NCBI GenBank assembly: GCA_002786385.1
Contig: PGCN01000007.1
Location: forward strand, 62,001-126,000
Source of the DNA: Flavobacterium sp. FEMGT703F
GTDB taxonomy: Bacteria; Bacteroidota; Bacteroidia; Flavobacteriales; Flavobacteriaceae
Direction of reading: 5' to 3'
DNA length: 64,000 nucleotides
Part shown: in pieces, positions 44,161 to 52,615 of the stretch
Layout: the number at the start of each line of letters is the position of its first letter
How positions within the stretch are numbered: the first letter of the stretch is position 1
The notes under the pieces: generated by a model
The model's database searches: none
Told to the model about the DNA's origin: nothing
What the model saw: the letters and a program-made list of their open reading frames with translations, nothing else
Made by a program: the position numbers and the translations under genes

Positions 44161-44168
44161 CAAAAGTA
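44161..44168 (-). promoter_or_regulatory. -7 box of the helicase gene
   Basis: TACTTTTG on the minus strand, 20 bases before the start codon; no clear TTG at -33. Confidence 0.4.
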
Positions 44169-44217
44169 CAGCTAAAAAAGAGTTATCACATCATGAATTA
44201 CGGTAAATAACTAAAAT

Positions 44218-44733
44218 TTAATATTCGAGTCGTTCTGTAACTGCCGTAAAATCATATTGATTGAACCAATTTTGAGTCACAGCTTCTTCTTTAACAGCCA
44301 CTACTCTATCGTGAAAATCGCTTAAAATACCATGTTCAATCAGAAACGCAACAGCTTGTTGGAAAGACGAAAGCATGCTTTTATAAAACACTTCTTGTTT
44401 GATAGGTTTTTCTGCCGATAGCGTTTGGGCAATTTCAAGATTATACAACATCAAATCGGCCACTAAAAAAACATCTACGTCTAACGTTCTGAAGTGTTTG
44501 ATGAATTTTTGAGCTACCGACCGGCGCATTTTCGGCTTTTTGCCTCTAACGGGAAAATATTCGTTGGAGATTTTGAATTTGGCTTCTCGTATCAGTTTGT
44601 CTTCATTGGGATGGAATGCAAAATCGTAATACACTTTAACATCGCTAAACTTGTCATAAAGCGCTATCAGCTGATCTTCCAATTGTTCTTTTGATAATTC
44701 GGATAGGTATTTTTTTAAATCTCTTTTACTCAT
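44218..44733 (-). CDS. DUF6155-like protein
   Basis: A 171-residue soluble, largely helical protein that begins MSKRDLKKYLSELSKEQLEDQL and has the basic stretch RGKKPKMRRSVAQKFIKHFR. It fits what I recall of the DUF6155 family. I place the start at 44733; six codons upstream give a frame that does not look like protein. A -7-like box TACATTTG (minus strand, 44749-44756) precedes it. It is divergent from the DUF3817 gene. Function unknown. Confidence 0.8.
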   Translation of the reverse strand: MSKRDLKKYLSELSKEQLEDQLIALYDKFSDVKVYYDFAFHPNEDKLIREAKFKISNEYFPVRGKKPKMRRSVAQKFIKHFRTLDVDVFLVADLMLYNLEIAQTLSAEKPIKQEVFYKSMLSSFQQAVAFLIEHGILSDFHDRVVAVKEEAVTQNWFNQYDFTAVTERLEY

Positions 44734-44748
44734 CTTTGGGATAAAAAA

Positions 44749-44756
44749 CAAATGTA
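44749..44756 (-). promoter_or_regulatory. -7 box of the DUF6155-like gene
   Basis: TACATTTG on the minus strand, 15 bases before the start codon. Confidence 0.4.
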
Positions 44757-44789
44757 ACCTCTTTTTGGGTGGTTTAAATTGTTATTGCT

Positions 44790-44797
44790 TAATTTTG
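44790..44797 (+). promoter_or_regulatory. -7 box of the DUF3817 operon
   Basis: TAATTTTG, with TTG 22 bases upstream (44765-44767). It is divergent from the DUF6155 box. Confidence 0.45.
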
Positions 44798-44816
44798 TGG
44801 AAAATTGCTATTACTT

Positions 44817-45101
44817 ATGACAAGATTATTCAAATTCGTTGCCGTTGCAGAAGGCATTTCCTATTTGGTTCTATTTTTTAACATGCTGGTTATCAAGCCA
44901 AACGATTTAGGGTTATACAAAGCCTTATTGTTTCCGGTTGGCATGGCTCACGGATTATTATTTATGGGTTATGTGTTATTGGCTATACTCATACGCGAAG
45001 ACCAACAATGGAAATGGAAAGATTTTATCATAGTTCAATTGGCTTCCCTATTGCCGTTCGCAACCTTTTACGTAGAGAAAAAATATGTGACGAATGCATA
45101 A
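44817..45101 (+). CDS. DUF3817-family membrane protein
   Basis: A 94-residue inner-membrane protein (start at MTRLFKFVAVAEGISYL) with three helices. The sequence AEGISYLVLF, the KALLFPVGMAHGLLFM block and the end LLPFATFYVEKK are the signature of DUF3817, found at the end of some transporters and alone. The gene overlaps the mechanosensitive channel gene by eight bases, which suggests they act at the same membrane. Confidence 0.9.
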   Translation: MTRLFKFVAVAEGISYLVLFFNMLVIKPNDLGLYKALLFPVGMAHGLLFMGYVLLAILIREDQQWKWKDFIIVQLASLLPFATFYVEKKYVTNA

Positions 45102-46353
45102 AGTTGTCGAAAAAATATTCGGCTGGAGTTATCCGATGTTCCAAAAATGGGACTTTGGCGAAACCTTGTCGGCTTATGCCAGCTTGGCCATTAACATCAT
45201 CTTGCTGACTATTTTAGCCTATTTTATTTTTACCGTATTCCGATATGTTTTGGTCCGTGCCTTGATTGTTACAGCACGAAGAACCAAAACCCGCTTTGAC
45301 GATTTACTGGTATCCAACAAAACCGCTAAGTATATTTCGCACCTTATCCCGTTACTTTTTGTTTACAAATCGGTACCTATTATTTTGGAAAACTTTGTGT
45401 ATTGGGAAGGTGTTTTCGGGAAGATGATTGCCATTTACATTGTGCTTTTGGGGTTGTGGATTATCAAAACCATCTTACATGCGTTCCGAGATCATTTAAA
45501 AACCAATCCGTCCTTTAGCGACAAGCCTATCGACAGCTACATTCAGGTTATTATGATAGTGTTGTGGATATTCGGATTTATAATCATTGTTTCTAAAATA
45601 TTCGACATCAGTACCAATGCAATGTTGGGAACTTTTGGAGCTGTTTCGGCTATTATTATCTTAATTTTCAGAGATACCATTTTGGGATTTGTGGCCAGTG
45701 TTCAAGTGTCTTTGAACGATATGGTGCGGATTGGCGATTGGATTACATTTGACAAATTTGGTGCCGACGGAGATGTGATTGAAATTAATTTGGCTACCGT
45801 TAAAGTGCGCAATTTTGACAATACAACCACTACCATTCCAACTTACAGCTTGATCTCCGACTCGTTCCGCAACTGGCGCGGTATGTTAGATTCCAAAGGA
45901 AGACGCATTAAAAGACACATCCTGATTAAGGCACAAAGTATTCGTTTTTTAAAGGAAAGCGAATTGGATGAAATGAAACGAATTCAGTTAATTGCCAAAT
46001 ACATTGAGAACCGTCAATCAGAAATCACTAAGTTTAATGTTGGCCACAACATCGATAAAAGTCTGCTAATAAATGGTCGGAACATGACGAATTTCGGGTT
46101 GTTTCGAAAATATATTACGCAGTATTTGAGTCAGTATCCCGGCTTAAACAAGGACATGATTTTACTTTGTAGACAATTACAACCAACGCCGCAAGGGATT
46201 CCGCTGGAGATTTATACGTTTTCCAATGACAAACGATTTGAAAACTACGAATACATCATGGCCGATATTTTTGATCATATTTTTGCCGCTATTCCTTACT
46301 TCGATTTAGAAATTTACGAAATGCCGTCCGGTAAAAACGATTTTGTAAACTAA
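45094..46353 (+). CDS. MscS-family mechanosensitive channel
   Basis: A 419-residue inner-membrane channel. An N-terminal set of helices (about 28-170) leads to the pore-lining and beta domain of MscS: LIFRDTILGFVASVQVSLNDMVRIGDWITFDKFGADGDVIEINLATVKVRNFDNTTTTIPTY is split over the conserved part (about 190-255). It belongs to the YbdG-like subfamily by the long C-terminal extension (about 255-419). The family releases solutes in hypo-osmotic shock. The start overlaps the end of the DUF3817 gene, and the last codons overlap the stop of the convergent thioesterase gene by four bases. Confidence 0.9.
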   Translation: MHKVVEKIFGWSYPMFQKWDFGETLSAYASLAINIILLTILAYFIFTVFRYVLVRALIVTARRTKTRFDDLLVSNKTAKYISHLIPLLFVYKSVPIILENFVYWEGVFGKMIAIYIVLLGLWIIKTILHAFRDHLKTNPSFSDKPIDSYIQVIMIVLWIFGFIIIVSKIFDISTNAMLGTFGAVSAIIILIFRDTILGFVASVQVSLNDMVRIGDWITFDKFGADGDVIEINLATVKVRNFDNTTTTIPTYSLISDSFRNWRGMLDSKGRRIKRHILIKAQSIRFLKESELDEMKRIQLIAKYIENRQSEITKFNVGHNIDKSLLINGRNMTNFGLFRKYITQYLSQYPGLNKDMILLCRQLQPTPQGIPLEIYTFSNDKRFENYEYIMADIFDHIFAAIPYFDLEIYEMPSGKNDFVN

Positions 46354-46739
46354 TCGCCCAATCGGTCTTTAATATATTCTATTTGGGTTTTGCCGTGCGC
46401 TTTTGGCTTTCCGTCTGCACCCAAACTTACCATAGTAATCGTATCAATAGTGATGATAATATCTCGTGTCATCATATTTCTTACTTGACAAGTCAGCGTA
46501 ATAGAGGTTTGACCAAATTTCACCACATCTATTCCAATTTCAACGATATCGCCTTGTTTGGCCGAGCTTCTGAAATTGATTTCCGACATGTGTTTGGTTA
46601 CAATTTTGGGATTTTCGAGTTGGATGATGGAATACAAAGCCAATTCTTCATCAATCCAAGCCAATAATCTGCCACCAAACAAAGTGCTGTTAGGGTTCAA
46701 ATCTTCCGGTTTGACCCATTTTCTGGTATGGAATCGCAT
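46350..46739 (-). CDS. Hotdog-fold acyl-CoA thioesterase
   Basis: A 129-residue cytoplasmic enzyme that hydrolyses acyl-CoA esters. The motif NPNSTLFGGRLLAWIDEELALYS (18-40) is characteristic of the YciA/BFIT-like group, with the Asp of WIDE as a candidate catalytic residue; HMSEINFRSSAKQGDIVEIG follows. The chain length of its substrate cannot be judged from sequence. It converges with the mechanosensitive channel gene, overlapping it by four bases. Confidence 0.9.
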   Translation of the reverse strand: MRFHTRKWVKPEDLNPNSTLFGGRLLAWIDEELALYSIIQLENPKIVTKHMSEINFRSSAKQGDIVEIGIDVVKFGQTSITLTCQVRNMMTRDIIITIDTITMVSLGADGKPKAHGKTQIEYIKDRLGD

Positions 46740-46879
46740 ATTTTTAAAAATTTGAATTCAAAGTTACATCATAATTATATTGATTACATTGATTTAATAT
46801 ATTCTTAACCGAAAACGATTGCTTAAAAAAATGTAGTCTTTTCAGGTGAAATTACAAGCTGTTTTAATGGTCAAAAAAG

Positions 46880-46909
46880 TTGATTATTAATTGTAAACGT
46901 CTATATTTG
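46880..46909 (+). promoter_or_regulatory. Promoter of the OmpA gene
   Basis: TTG at 46880-46882 and TATATTTG at 46902-46909 with exactly 19 bases between them, the Bacteroidota consensus. Confidence 0.75.
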
Positions 46910-46951
46910 CATAGTTTTAACATTTCTTTTTAGTAAACAAATATTTCATAT

Positions 46952-48241
46952 ATGAAAAAAGGCCTACTATCATTATTAACATTATTTGCTGTCTACACTG
47001 CCGATGCGCAAGTTGCCGTTGACACAACAGGAACACTGGGCGAAGGTTTTAACAGATGGACTATAGATGTTTATGCAGGGCAAGCAAAAGGAATTAAACC
47101 ATATGCCGAAGGTTACTACTCCAGTAACCCCACAAAGTACTTTGGTGCTCAAATAAATTCTTTTGGTGCTGCTGCGCGTTACATGTTAAGCCCTAAGTTT
47201 GGTTTTAAGTTTGATTTAAACTATGATAAATTTACGGAACAAAGCGGTAGTGGTAGTTTACCATTTGAAACTTATCAATACCGTGTAGGATTGCAAGGTG
47301 TTGCCAATGCCGTTCGTCTTTTTGGATTAGAAGAGTCGTTAGGTCGATTTGGATTGCTCTTACATGGTGGTGTTCAAATGGCAAGAATGCATTCAGATGT
47401 AGTAAATAAAGATGAGCTTAACGGTGGTTTAGTAGTAGGTTTTGCGCCTCAATACAGAATCTCGAATTCCATTTCACTTTTGTTAGATGTAAGTGTGTTT
47501 AATAATTTCAAACAGCACTTAAATTGGGATGGCTCTTATGCTGAAGGATCAGAAAATTTATCAGGTCAATTAATAACGACAACTTTCGGTATTTCCTATT
47601 CATTTGGAAATGAAAAAATACATGGTGATTGGGCTATCATAAAAGATAAGAAAGACAAAGAAATAGAAGCGCTAAACAGCAGAATCGGTGAGATTGAGAC
47701 TTTAATGAATGATGCTGATAAAGATGGTGTGCCAGATTATCTTGATGTGGAGAACAATTCTATAGCAGGTGTAGCGGTTGATACAAAAGGTAGAATGGTT
47801 GACAAAAATAACAATGGTGTACCTGACGAGTTAGAGAAGTATATCGATACCTCCATAACCAATAATAACAATACTGTAATGTCGAAAGGCATGATTGAGC
47901 AATTAATCAATGACGGTTATATTGCTGCATACTTCGACAAATCAGTTTCATTACCAACACCGGGTTCATCTGATAATATTGGTTTTATCTTAAATTATTT
48001 AAGAAACAATCCGACTGCTAAAGTTGAAATTTCAGGTTATGCAGATCAAGTTGGAAATGATACTAAAAATCAAAAATTGGCCGCTGCCAGAGCTGAAAAC
48101 ATCAAGGACATCTTAGTAAAAGCCGGTATTGATCCATCCAGACTTACTGCTAAAGGAGCCGGTATTGACAGTTCAGTGGACAAAAACTCTGAATACGCTA
48201 AACGCCTGGTTCGCAAAGTAGTTTTCAAGTTGACTAATTAA
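46952..48241 (+). CDS. OmpA-family outer-membrane protein with calcium-binding repeats
   Basis: A 429-residue protein with a signal peptide ending TADAQVAVD. The N-terminal beta-barrel (about 20-225) is followed by short thrombospondin type 3 repeats (DKDGVPDYLDVENNS and DKNNNGVPDELEKYID) that bind calcium. The C-terminal OmpA domain (about 320-429) has VEISGYADQVGNDTKNQKLAAARAENI, which anchors to peptidoglycan. It has a strong promoter and terminator of its own, in line with high expression of this class in Bacteroidota. Confidence 0.93.
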   Translation: MKKGLLSLLTLFAVYTADAQVAVDTTGTLGEGFNRWTIDVYAGQAKGIKPYAEGYYSSNPTKYFGAQINSFGAAARYMLSPKFGFKFDLNYDKFTEQSGSGSLPFETYQYRVGLQGVANAVRLFGLEESLGRFGLLLHGGVQMARMHSDVVNKDELNGGLVVGFAPQYRISNSISLLLDVSVFNNFKQHLNWDGSYAEGSENLSGQLITTTFGISYSFGNEKIHGDWAIIKDKKDKEIEALNSRIGEIETLMNDADKDGVPDYLDVENNSIAGVAVDTKGRMVDKNNNGVPDELEKYIDTSITNNNNTVMSKGMIEQLINDGYIAAYFDKSVSLPTPGSSDNIGFILNYLRNNPTAKVEISGYADQVGNDTKNQKLAAARAENIKDILVKAGIDPSRLTAKGAGIDSSVDKNSEYAKRLVRKVVFKLTN

Positions 48242-48268
48242 CATTAGATTATTAATAACTATAAAATG

Positions 48269-48296
48269 ACCTCTGTTTCACGACAGAGGTTTTTTT
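48269..48296 (+). terminator. Terminator of the OmpA gene
   Basis: Stem ACCTCTGT with ACAGAGGT, six-base loop, then a run of T. Confidence 0.88.
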
Positions 48297-48380
48297 ATAC
48301 ATTTAAAGTAAGTCAGAGAAGCTGTTTTTCTGACTGTAATTCACTACTTTTTTTAGGCAAAATCTTTAATCGACAACCAC

Positions 48381-48779
48381 ATGGAAACCAGAGACAATAC
48401 CGTTCTTGAAATGAGAGGCGAAACTTTAGGAACAATTAGCAGTCAGTCTTCCTCAGAAGAAATATTTCAAAACCGTACACTACGCCCTATTCTAAAGTTG
48501 CAAAATGATTTGTTTGTTCAGGTTTTCATCAACTATGCCATCAAGCAAAAAAGAGTGTTTTTTTCGTTGACACCTGAAAAGAAATTGGTTTATATTGAAA
48601 ATGTTATTCAAAGAGATATCAAATTCAGAAACTCGCTCAAAGGCATGGTGATTGCTTTTTTTACTTTAGAAGAATACGCCGAATACATTCAGAATTCCTC
48701 CAATTTAAACAAGCGAATGATGAATATGTTGATTGAACGCTTGAAAAGTCAGCTGCAACTGATAGAAGTGAACGATTAA
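48381..48779 (+). CDS. Small soluble protein of unknown function
   Basis: A 132-residue protein, mostly helical, containing LRPILKLQNDLFVQVFINYAIKQKRVFF and QRDIKFRNSLKGMVIAFFTLEEYAEYIQNSS. Relatives in Flavobacteriia are, as I recall, sometimes called glyoxalase, but no metal-binding His/Glu pattern of that fold is visible. It stands alone after the OmpA terminator and converges with the next gene, leaving a gap of four bases. Confidence 0.7.
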   Translation: METRDNTVLEMRGETLGTISSQSSSEEIFQNRTLRPILKLQNDLFVQVFINYAIKQKRVFFSLTPEKKLVYIENVIQRDIKFRNSLKGMVIAFFTLEEYAEYIQNSSNLNKRMMNMLIERLKSQLQLIEVND

Positions 48780-48783
48780 CTTA

Positions 48784-49329
48784 CTACAAATAGGCCTTTT
48801 TTACTTCTAAAAATGTTTTAGAAGTACCAACTAGTTCTGCTATCACTTTTTCTCTTAAAGATTCCAAATCGTCATATTTCAAATACTTGGCCCAATCCTC
48901 TTGACTGAGTACTTCTTTTATGGTACGAATGGTTTTGGCAATTTCTTTAGCATTGCGAAAAATTACCTTTTCGTTGGAATCAGCTGTTTGTTTGTGATAA
49001 AAGTTGACTTCTCGAGTCAACCAATCAACTTTAATAAAAAAGAGTTTTGCGGTATCGTCATTGGAATAAAAATCGGTCCAATTTGCATAGGCAACCGTAG
49101 TATATTGGTTTTTGAACTCGGCTAACGGAACCAAACGCCAATGACAATTGGCTACTCTTCCCCAATGATTGGATATGCGATACAAACCCGCTGCGGTAAA
49201 AATATATTGGCTTCCGGATTGACTAGTGTAATTTACTTTTAATTCACTAATCGCTGAAAAAGGCACTTCTTTCCAAATACAAAAAGTATGGGAATGAAAG
49301 TTGTGGCGTGCATAAGTCTTTTTACCCAT
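48784..49329 (-). CDS. Soluble protein of unknown function
   Basis: A 181-residue protein that starts MGKKTYARHNFHSHTFCIWKEVPFS and contains YTSQSGSQYIFTAAGLYRISNHWGRVANCHWRLV. Many aromatic and His residues and no signal peptide suggest a cytoplasmic protein. The first half looks beta-rich, the last 50 residues are helical. I recognise no family. It converges with the previous gene and has no clear promoter in the 156 bases upstream. Confidence 0.65.
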   Translation of the reverse strand: MGKKTYARHNFHSHTFCIWKEVPFSAISELKVNYTSQSGSQYIFTAAGLYRISNHWGRVANCHWRLVPLAEFKNQYTTVAYANWTDFYSNDDTAKLFFIKVDWLTREVNFYHKQTADSNEKVIFRNAKEIAKTIRTIKEVLSQEDWAKYLKYDDLESLREKVIAELVGTSKTFLEVKKAYL

Positions 49330-49433
49330 ATTATTGAACTAAAAATCTAGTAGGATTTAGAGAAAATTAATTATATGATTCGTAAAGATAGTCGATAAGT
49401 AATCGGAAATCAATAGCTTTAAGAGATTTAAAA

Positions 49434-49463
49434 AGAAAAAGCCCGATAAATCTATCGGGCTTT
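49434..49463 (-). terminator. Terminator of the two-component operon
   Basis: On the minus strand AAAGCCCGATA pairs with TATCGGGCTTT around a four-base loop, and T runs follow. It lies 23 bases after the stop of the DUF2231-like gene. Confidence 0.85.
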
Positions 49464-49485
49464 ACCTAATTTAAGTATAGTGTTT

Positions 49486-49989
49486 TTAATCTTCGTGCTC
49501 TGTTTCAGTTTCTGAAGCCGCATTGGTTGTTGCTTCAGCTCCCGTAGCATTGTCTCTGATTTCAGTGTGACGGATTTCTCCTCCGGTTGTTCCGGTTAAT
49601 TGCGCAAAATAAATAGCTATTACACTAATAACTAAGGTTAAAATAGCCGCCAATTTAGCCTGACTGATTTTTTTGATATTGGCATACAACCCGAAAAGCG
49701 AAACCACACCTAAAACATAAAGTGATAAGGCTAATTTTTCGGCTATCTCTTCGTGTTCATGAATAATGTCGTGCCCAACGGTTGGCATATCTTCCACCAT
49801 TTCTTCAGCACCTTCTCCGGTTGCCATACTAACGGCTGCAAAAACAGCGGCCACTACAAAAAGAACATAGGCAACGTTTTTAACTGTATTGTTCTTGAAT
49901 AAGATTCCTGCTAATAAAATTCCGGCGCCTAAAATGGTTCCGATGATAGGAAAATGATTCACTACCATGTGTAAATGTGCATCATTCAT
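49486..49989 (-). CDS. DUF2231-like four-helix membrane protein with His-rich loop
   Basis: A 167-residue inner-membrane protein with four hydrophobic helices (about 9-28, 35-53, 88-106, 113-129). The opening HLHMVVNHFPIIGTILGAG resembles the His-Pro motif of DUF2231 and related haem-binding membrane proteins. A His/Glu-rich loop (TVGHDIIHEHEEIAE) joins helices two and three, and the C-terminus is a hydrophilic Glu/Thr-rich tail. It is the last gene of the operon response regulator-kinase-this gene, 12 bases after the kinase. A metal- or haem-linked role is an inference. Confidence 0.7.
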   Translation of the reverse strand: MNDAHLHMVVNHFPIIGTILGAGILLAGILFKNNTVKNVAYVLFVVAAVFAAVSMATGEGAEEMVEDMPTVGHDIIHEHEEIAEKLALSLYVLGVVSLFGLYANIKKISQAKLAAILTLVISVIAIYFAQLTGTTGGEIRHTEIRDNATGAEATTNAASETETEHED

Positions 49990-50001
49990 ATGATATAGGT
50001 T

Positions 50002-51384
50002 TTAGTTAGAAAATTTTAAAATTACCTTAGTTCCTTTGTGCTCTTCGCTTTCAATTTGAAGCTCTATTTGGAGTAATAAAGATAATCTTTTTACGATAGA
50101 TAATCCTAATCCTGTTCCTTTTATTTCAGGATGTTGGTTAGATTTTGAGCGATAGAACTGATCAAATATTTTTTGCAAATCTTCTTGTGCGATTCCAATG
50201 CCGTTATCCGCAATAGAACAGATTGTTCCCGACGGTGTTTCGGCAATTTCAAAAACAATGGTATCGTTGGGTTTGGAATACTTTATAGCATTAGTCAGAA
50301 TATTGTTGACGATAATTCCCAGCAAATAAGTATCAGTTGTAACGTAATAATCTTTGGCAAAATGAGCCTGACATTTCAATTTCTTTTCTGCTATTATTGT
50401 TGAATTTCTCGAGATAACATCCAAAAAAACGGCGTTTAGCGAAACACTTTCCAATTTTAAGGTTTGTTTCTGATTTTCAAATCTCGCCAACAACAACAGC
50501 TCATCTACCAAATGATTCAGTCGGTTGACTTCACTTACACAAAATGCAATTTTTTCTTTATATTCTTCAGGATCACGAGGTTTACGAATCAGCACTTCCA
50601 AAGTTCCTTTAATAACAGCTAATGGTGTTCTTAGTTCGTGTGAAGCATCGGAAGTAAATTGCTTCTCTCTTTCGATGGCATTTTCTACCCTATCCAATAA
50701 ATTATTGATGGTTTTAGACAAGATGAACAATTCATCTCTGTTTTGCGGTAGCGGAATCCTCGATTTTAAATTGTCTTTTGTGATAACATTGGAAGTTTCG
50801 ATAATAGCGCTGATGGGTTTTATACTTCTTCCGGCTATGAAACGGGCAATGAGAAACAATACCAACAAAATTAAAGGATAGGCCAACAACATAATTTTAA
50901 ACAAGTTGTTCAATACCATAACGGAATCTTCCAAAGACATCGCTACAATTAAGTATCCGATAATTTTGGTGCCTTGGTATAAAGGTACTTGTATTTGTCT
51001 GACTGAAATGTTTTCTAATTTGGTATCGAACAATTCATTAACCGGCGCATCGGGTTTGAAAACCAGTTGTTTTTGCTTCAAATTAGGTGATTTTTCTACC
51101 ATAGTTCCCAATTCGTCAACAAACTGTATAAAGGCCGGGCTGACTTCTACTTTATTAAACTGACTCAGTTTCCACTCTTCTTCTTCGATTAGGAGTACAC
51201 AATTTTCAATGACTTCAATCTCTTGTAAGTGCTCGGTAACTTCTTTTTTAATTTCGTTGTTTACCCTAATGTAAATACTGAATTTTACAATAGAGTAAAT
51301 AGCAAAAAACACCACAAAAATCAATAAAGCTGTGGTGATGATATAGTTAGAAGCTATTCTGTTTTTAAACGAAAGTTGTTGCAT
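50002..51384 (-). CDS. Sensor histidine kinase
   Basis: A 460-residue inner-membrane kinase. Two membrane helices (13-38 and 163-186) enclose a periplasmic sensor region of about 125 residues with no recognised domain. A HAMP segment follows (about 186-238), then DHp with His249 in SDASHELRTPLA and the ATPase domain with NNILTNAIKYS, DNGIGI and GTGLGLSIV. Two bases separate it from the OmpR-type regulator gene upstream, which is its partner. It resembles the CusS/ArlS layout, but the signal is not known. Confidence 0.92.
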   Translation of the reverse strand: MQQLSFKNRIASNYIITTALLIFVVFFAIYSIVKFSIYIRVNNEIKKEVTEHLQEIEVIENCVLLIEEEEWKLSQFNKVEVSPAFIQFVDELGTMVEKSPNLKQKQLVFKPDAPVNELFDTKLENISVRQIQVPLYQGTKIIGYLIVAMSLEDSVMVLNNLFKIMLLAYPLILLVLFLIARFIAGRSIKPISAIIETSNVITKDNLKSRIPLPQNRDELFILSKTINNLLDRVENAIEREKQFTSDASHELRTPLAVIKGTLEVLIRKPRDPEEYKEKIAFCVSEVNRLNHLVDELLLLARFENQKQTLKLESVSLNAVFLDVISRNSTIIAEKKLKCQAHFAKDYYVTTDTYLLGIIVNNILTNAIKYSKPNDTIVFEIAETPSGTICSIADNGIGIAQEDLQKIFDQFYRSKSNQHPEIKGTGLGLSIVKRLSLLLQIELQIESEEHKGTKVILKFSN

Positions 51385-51386
51385 AA

Positions 51387-52058
51387 TCAGGATTCATCGT
51401 TGGCTATATAACCTACGCCACGAATGGTTTTGATAAAATCTTCTTCGACTTTTAAATTAAGTTTTTTTCGGATGGCATTCATAAATACATCAATCACTCC
51501 TGTATCGTATTCAAAATGAATATCCCAAACGTCTTGAATGATTTGGGTTCTTGAACAGACTTTCCCTTTATTTTTGACCAAATAATGCAATAAATCAAAC
51601 TCTTTTTGGGTAAAGGAAACTTCTTTTTTGTCGACCGTAACTTGGTGTTTCTGAAGGTTGATTTCAATGGGTCCTAACTGTAAGATTTCCTCTTCAGGTT
51701 GGTCTCTCAATTGCACTTTGATGCGTTCTACCAATTCGTCAAAGCTAAAAGGCTTTTTAATATAATCGTTAGCACCGGCTTTTAAACCTTCCACCGTTTC
51801 TTGGACGGTATCTTTGGCGGTTAAGAATAAAATCGGGACTTTGGTATTCATTTGTCGGATGGCTTTGCATAACTCTAAACCGGTCATTTTGGGCAACATC
51901 CAATCGAGCAATAACAAATCAAATTTTCCGTCGTTAAAAGCCTCTAAACCCGCTTTACCGTTAGTGGCTGCGGTTATTTGATAGCCTTCTTCTTCCAATC
52001 CTTGTTTCAAAAATTGAACAATGCCTTCTTCGTCTTCAACAATTAAAAGATGTTTCAT
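51387..52058 (-). CDS. OmpR-family response regulator
   Basis: A 223-residue DNA-binding regulator. The receiver domain has the acidic pair in IVEDEEG and the phospho-acceptor Asp52 in LLLDWMLPKM, with KKPFSFDELVERI as the signature end. A winged helix DNA-binding domain (about 125-223) has the FTQKEFDLLHYLVKNKGKV and RGVGYI motifs of OmpR/PhoB. It leads the operon regulator-kinase-DUF2231-like. An imperfect TCTCG-AA-CGAGA palindrome (52107-52118) lies 49 bases upstream of the start and may be its binding site. Confidence 0.94.
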   Translation of the reverse strand: MKHLLIVEDEEGIVQFLKQGLEEEGYQITAATNGKAGLEAFNDGKFDLLLLDWMLPKMTGLELCKAIRQMNTKVPILFLTAKDTVQETVEGLKAGANDYIKKPFSFDELVERIKVQLRDQPEEEILQLGPIEINLQKHQVTVDKKEVSFTQKEFDLLHYLVKNKGKVCSRTQIIQDVWDIHFEYDTGVIDVFMNAIRKKLNLKVEEDFIKTIRGVGYIANDES

Positions 52059-52106
52059 AACTTTGTAATTAACGATAGCTAAGGTACTACTTTTTCCGTT
52101 TTAAGT

Positions 52107-52118
52107 TCTCGAACGAGA
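52107..52118. promoter_or_regulatory. TCTCG/CGAGA palindrome upstream of the response regulator
   Basis: TCTCG and CGAGA separated by AA form a 12-bp inverted repeat between the minus-strand regulator start and the plus-strand DUF2200 gene. Confidence 0.35.
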
Positions 52119-52219
52119 TAGGGTTTTAAGTGAAAATTAATTTGCTTAGTTTTATAAGATAATTGGTTCTTTTGAAGTAAAAAGAAAATATAGAATCCAT
52201 TTTAAACCGGACATTCAAA

Positions 52220-52570
52220 ATGAAAAAAGAAAAAATATTCGCCATGCCCTTGGCCAGTGTATATCCGCATTATGTAAAAAAAGTGGAATCAAAAGGGCGA
52301 ACCCAACAAGAACTTGAAGCCGTATTTTTTTGGTTAACCGGTTACGACGTTGTTGCTTTACAAAGACTATTGGAGAACAAAATCAGTTTCGAGGATTTTT
52401 TTGCTCAGGCACCACAGCTTAACCCTAATGTTTCCAAAATCACCGGAGTCATTTGTGGTTATCGCGTTGAAGAAATTGAAGATCCGCTAATGCAAAAGAT
52501 CCGCTACCTAGACAAGCTTGTGGACGAATTGGCCAAAGGGAAAACCTTAGAAAAGATTCTTAGAAAATAA
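52220..52570 (+). CDS. DUF2200-family protein
   Basis: A 116-residue soluble protein that matches DUF2200 well: [38 protein letters not shown], then [47 protein letters not shown]. The family is widespread, small and uncharacterised. It stands alone on the plus strand between the two-component operon and the redox operon, both on the minus strand, and has its own terminator. Confidence 0.92.
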   Translation: MKKEKIFAMPLASVYPHYVKKVESKGRTQQELEAVFFWLTGYDVVALQRLLENKISFEDFFAQAPQLNPNVSKITGVICGYRVEEIEDPLMQKIRYLDKLVDELAKGKTLEKILRK

Positions 52571-52599
52571 AAAAGCAATCCGTTAAGATTGCTTTTTTA
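52566..52599 (+). terminator. Terminator of the DUF2200 gene
   Basis: Stem AAAGCAATC with GATTGCTTT and a six-base loop, then T. It converges with the DUF3570 stop and can serve both. Confidence 0.85.
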
Positions 52600-52615
52600 C
52601 TATTCAGATTTTCGT

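Noticed and set aside
48381..48779. Glyoxalase label for the 132-residue protein
   Set aside because: No His/Glu metal-binding pattern or vicinal-oxygen-chelate repeat is visible.
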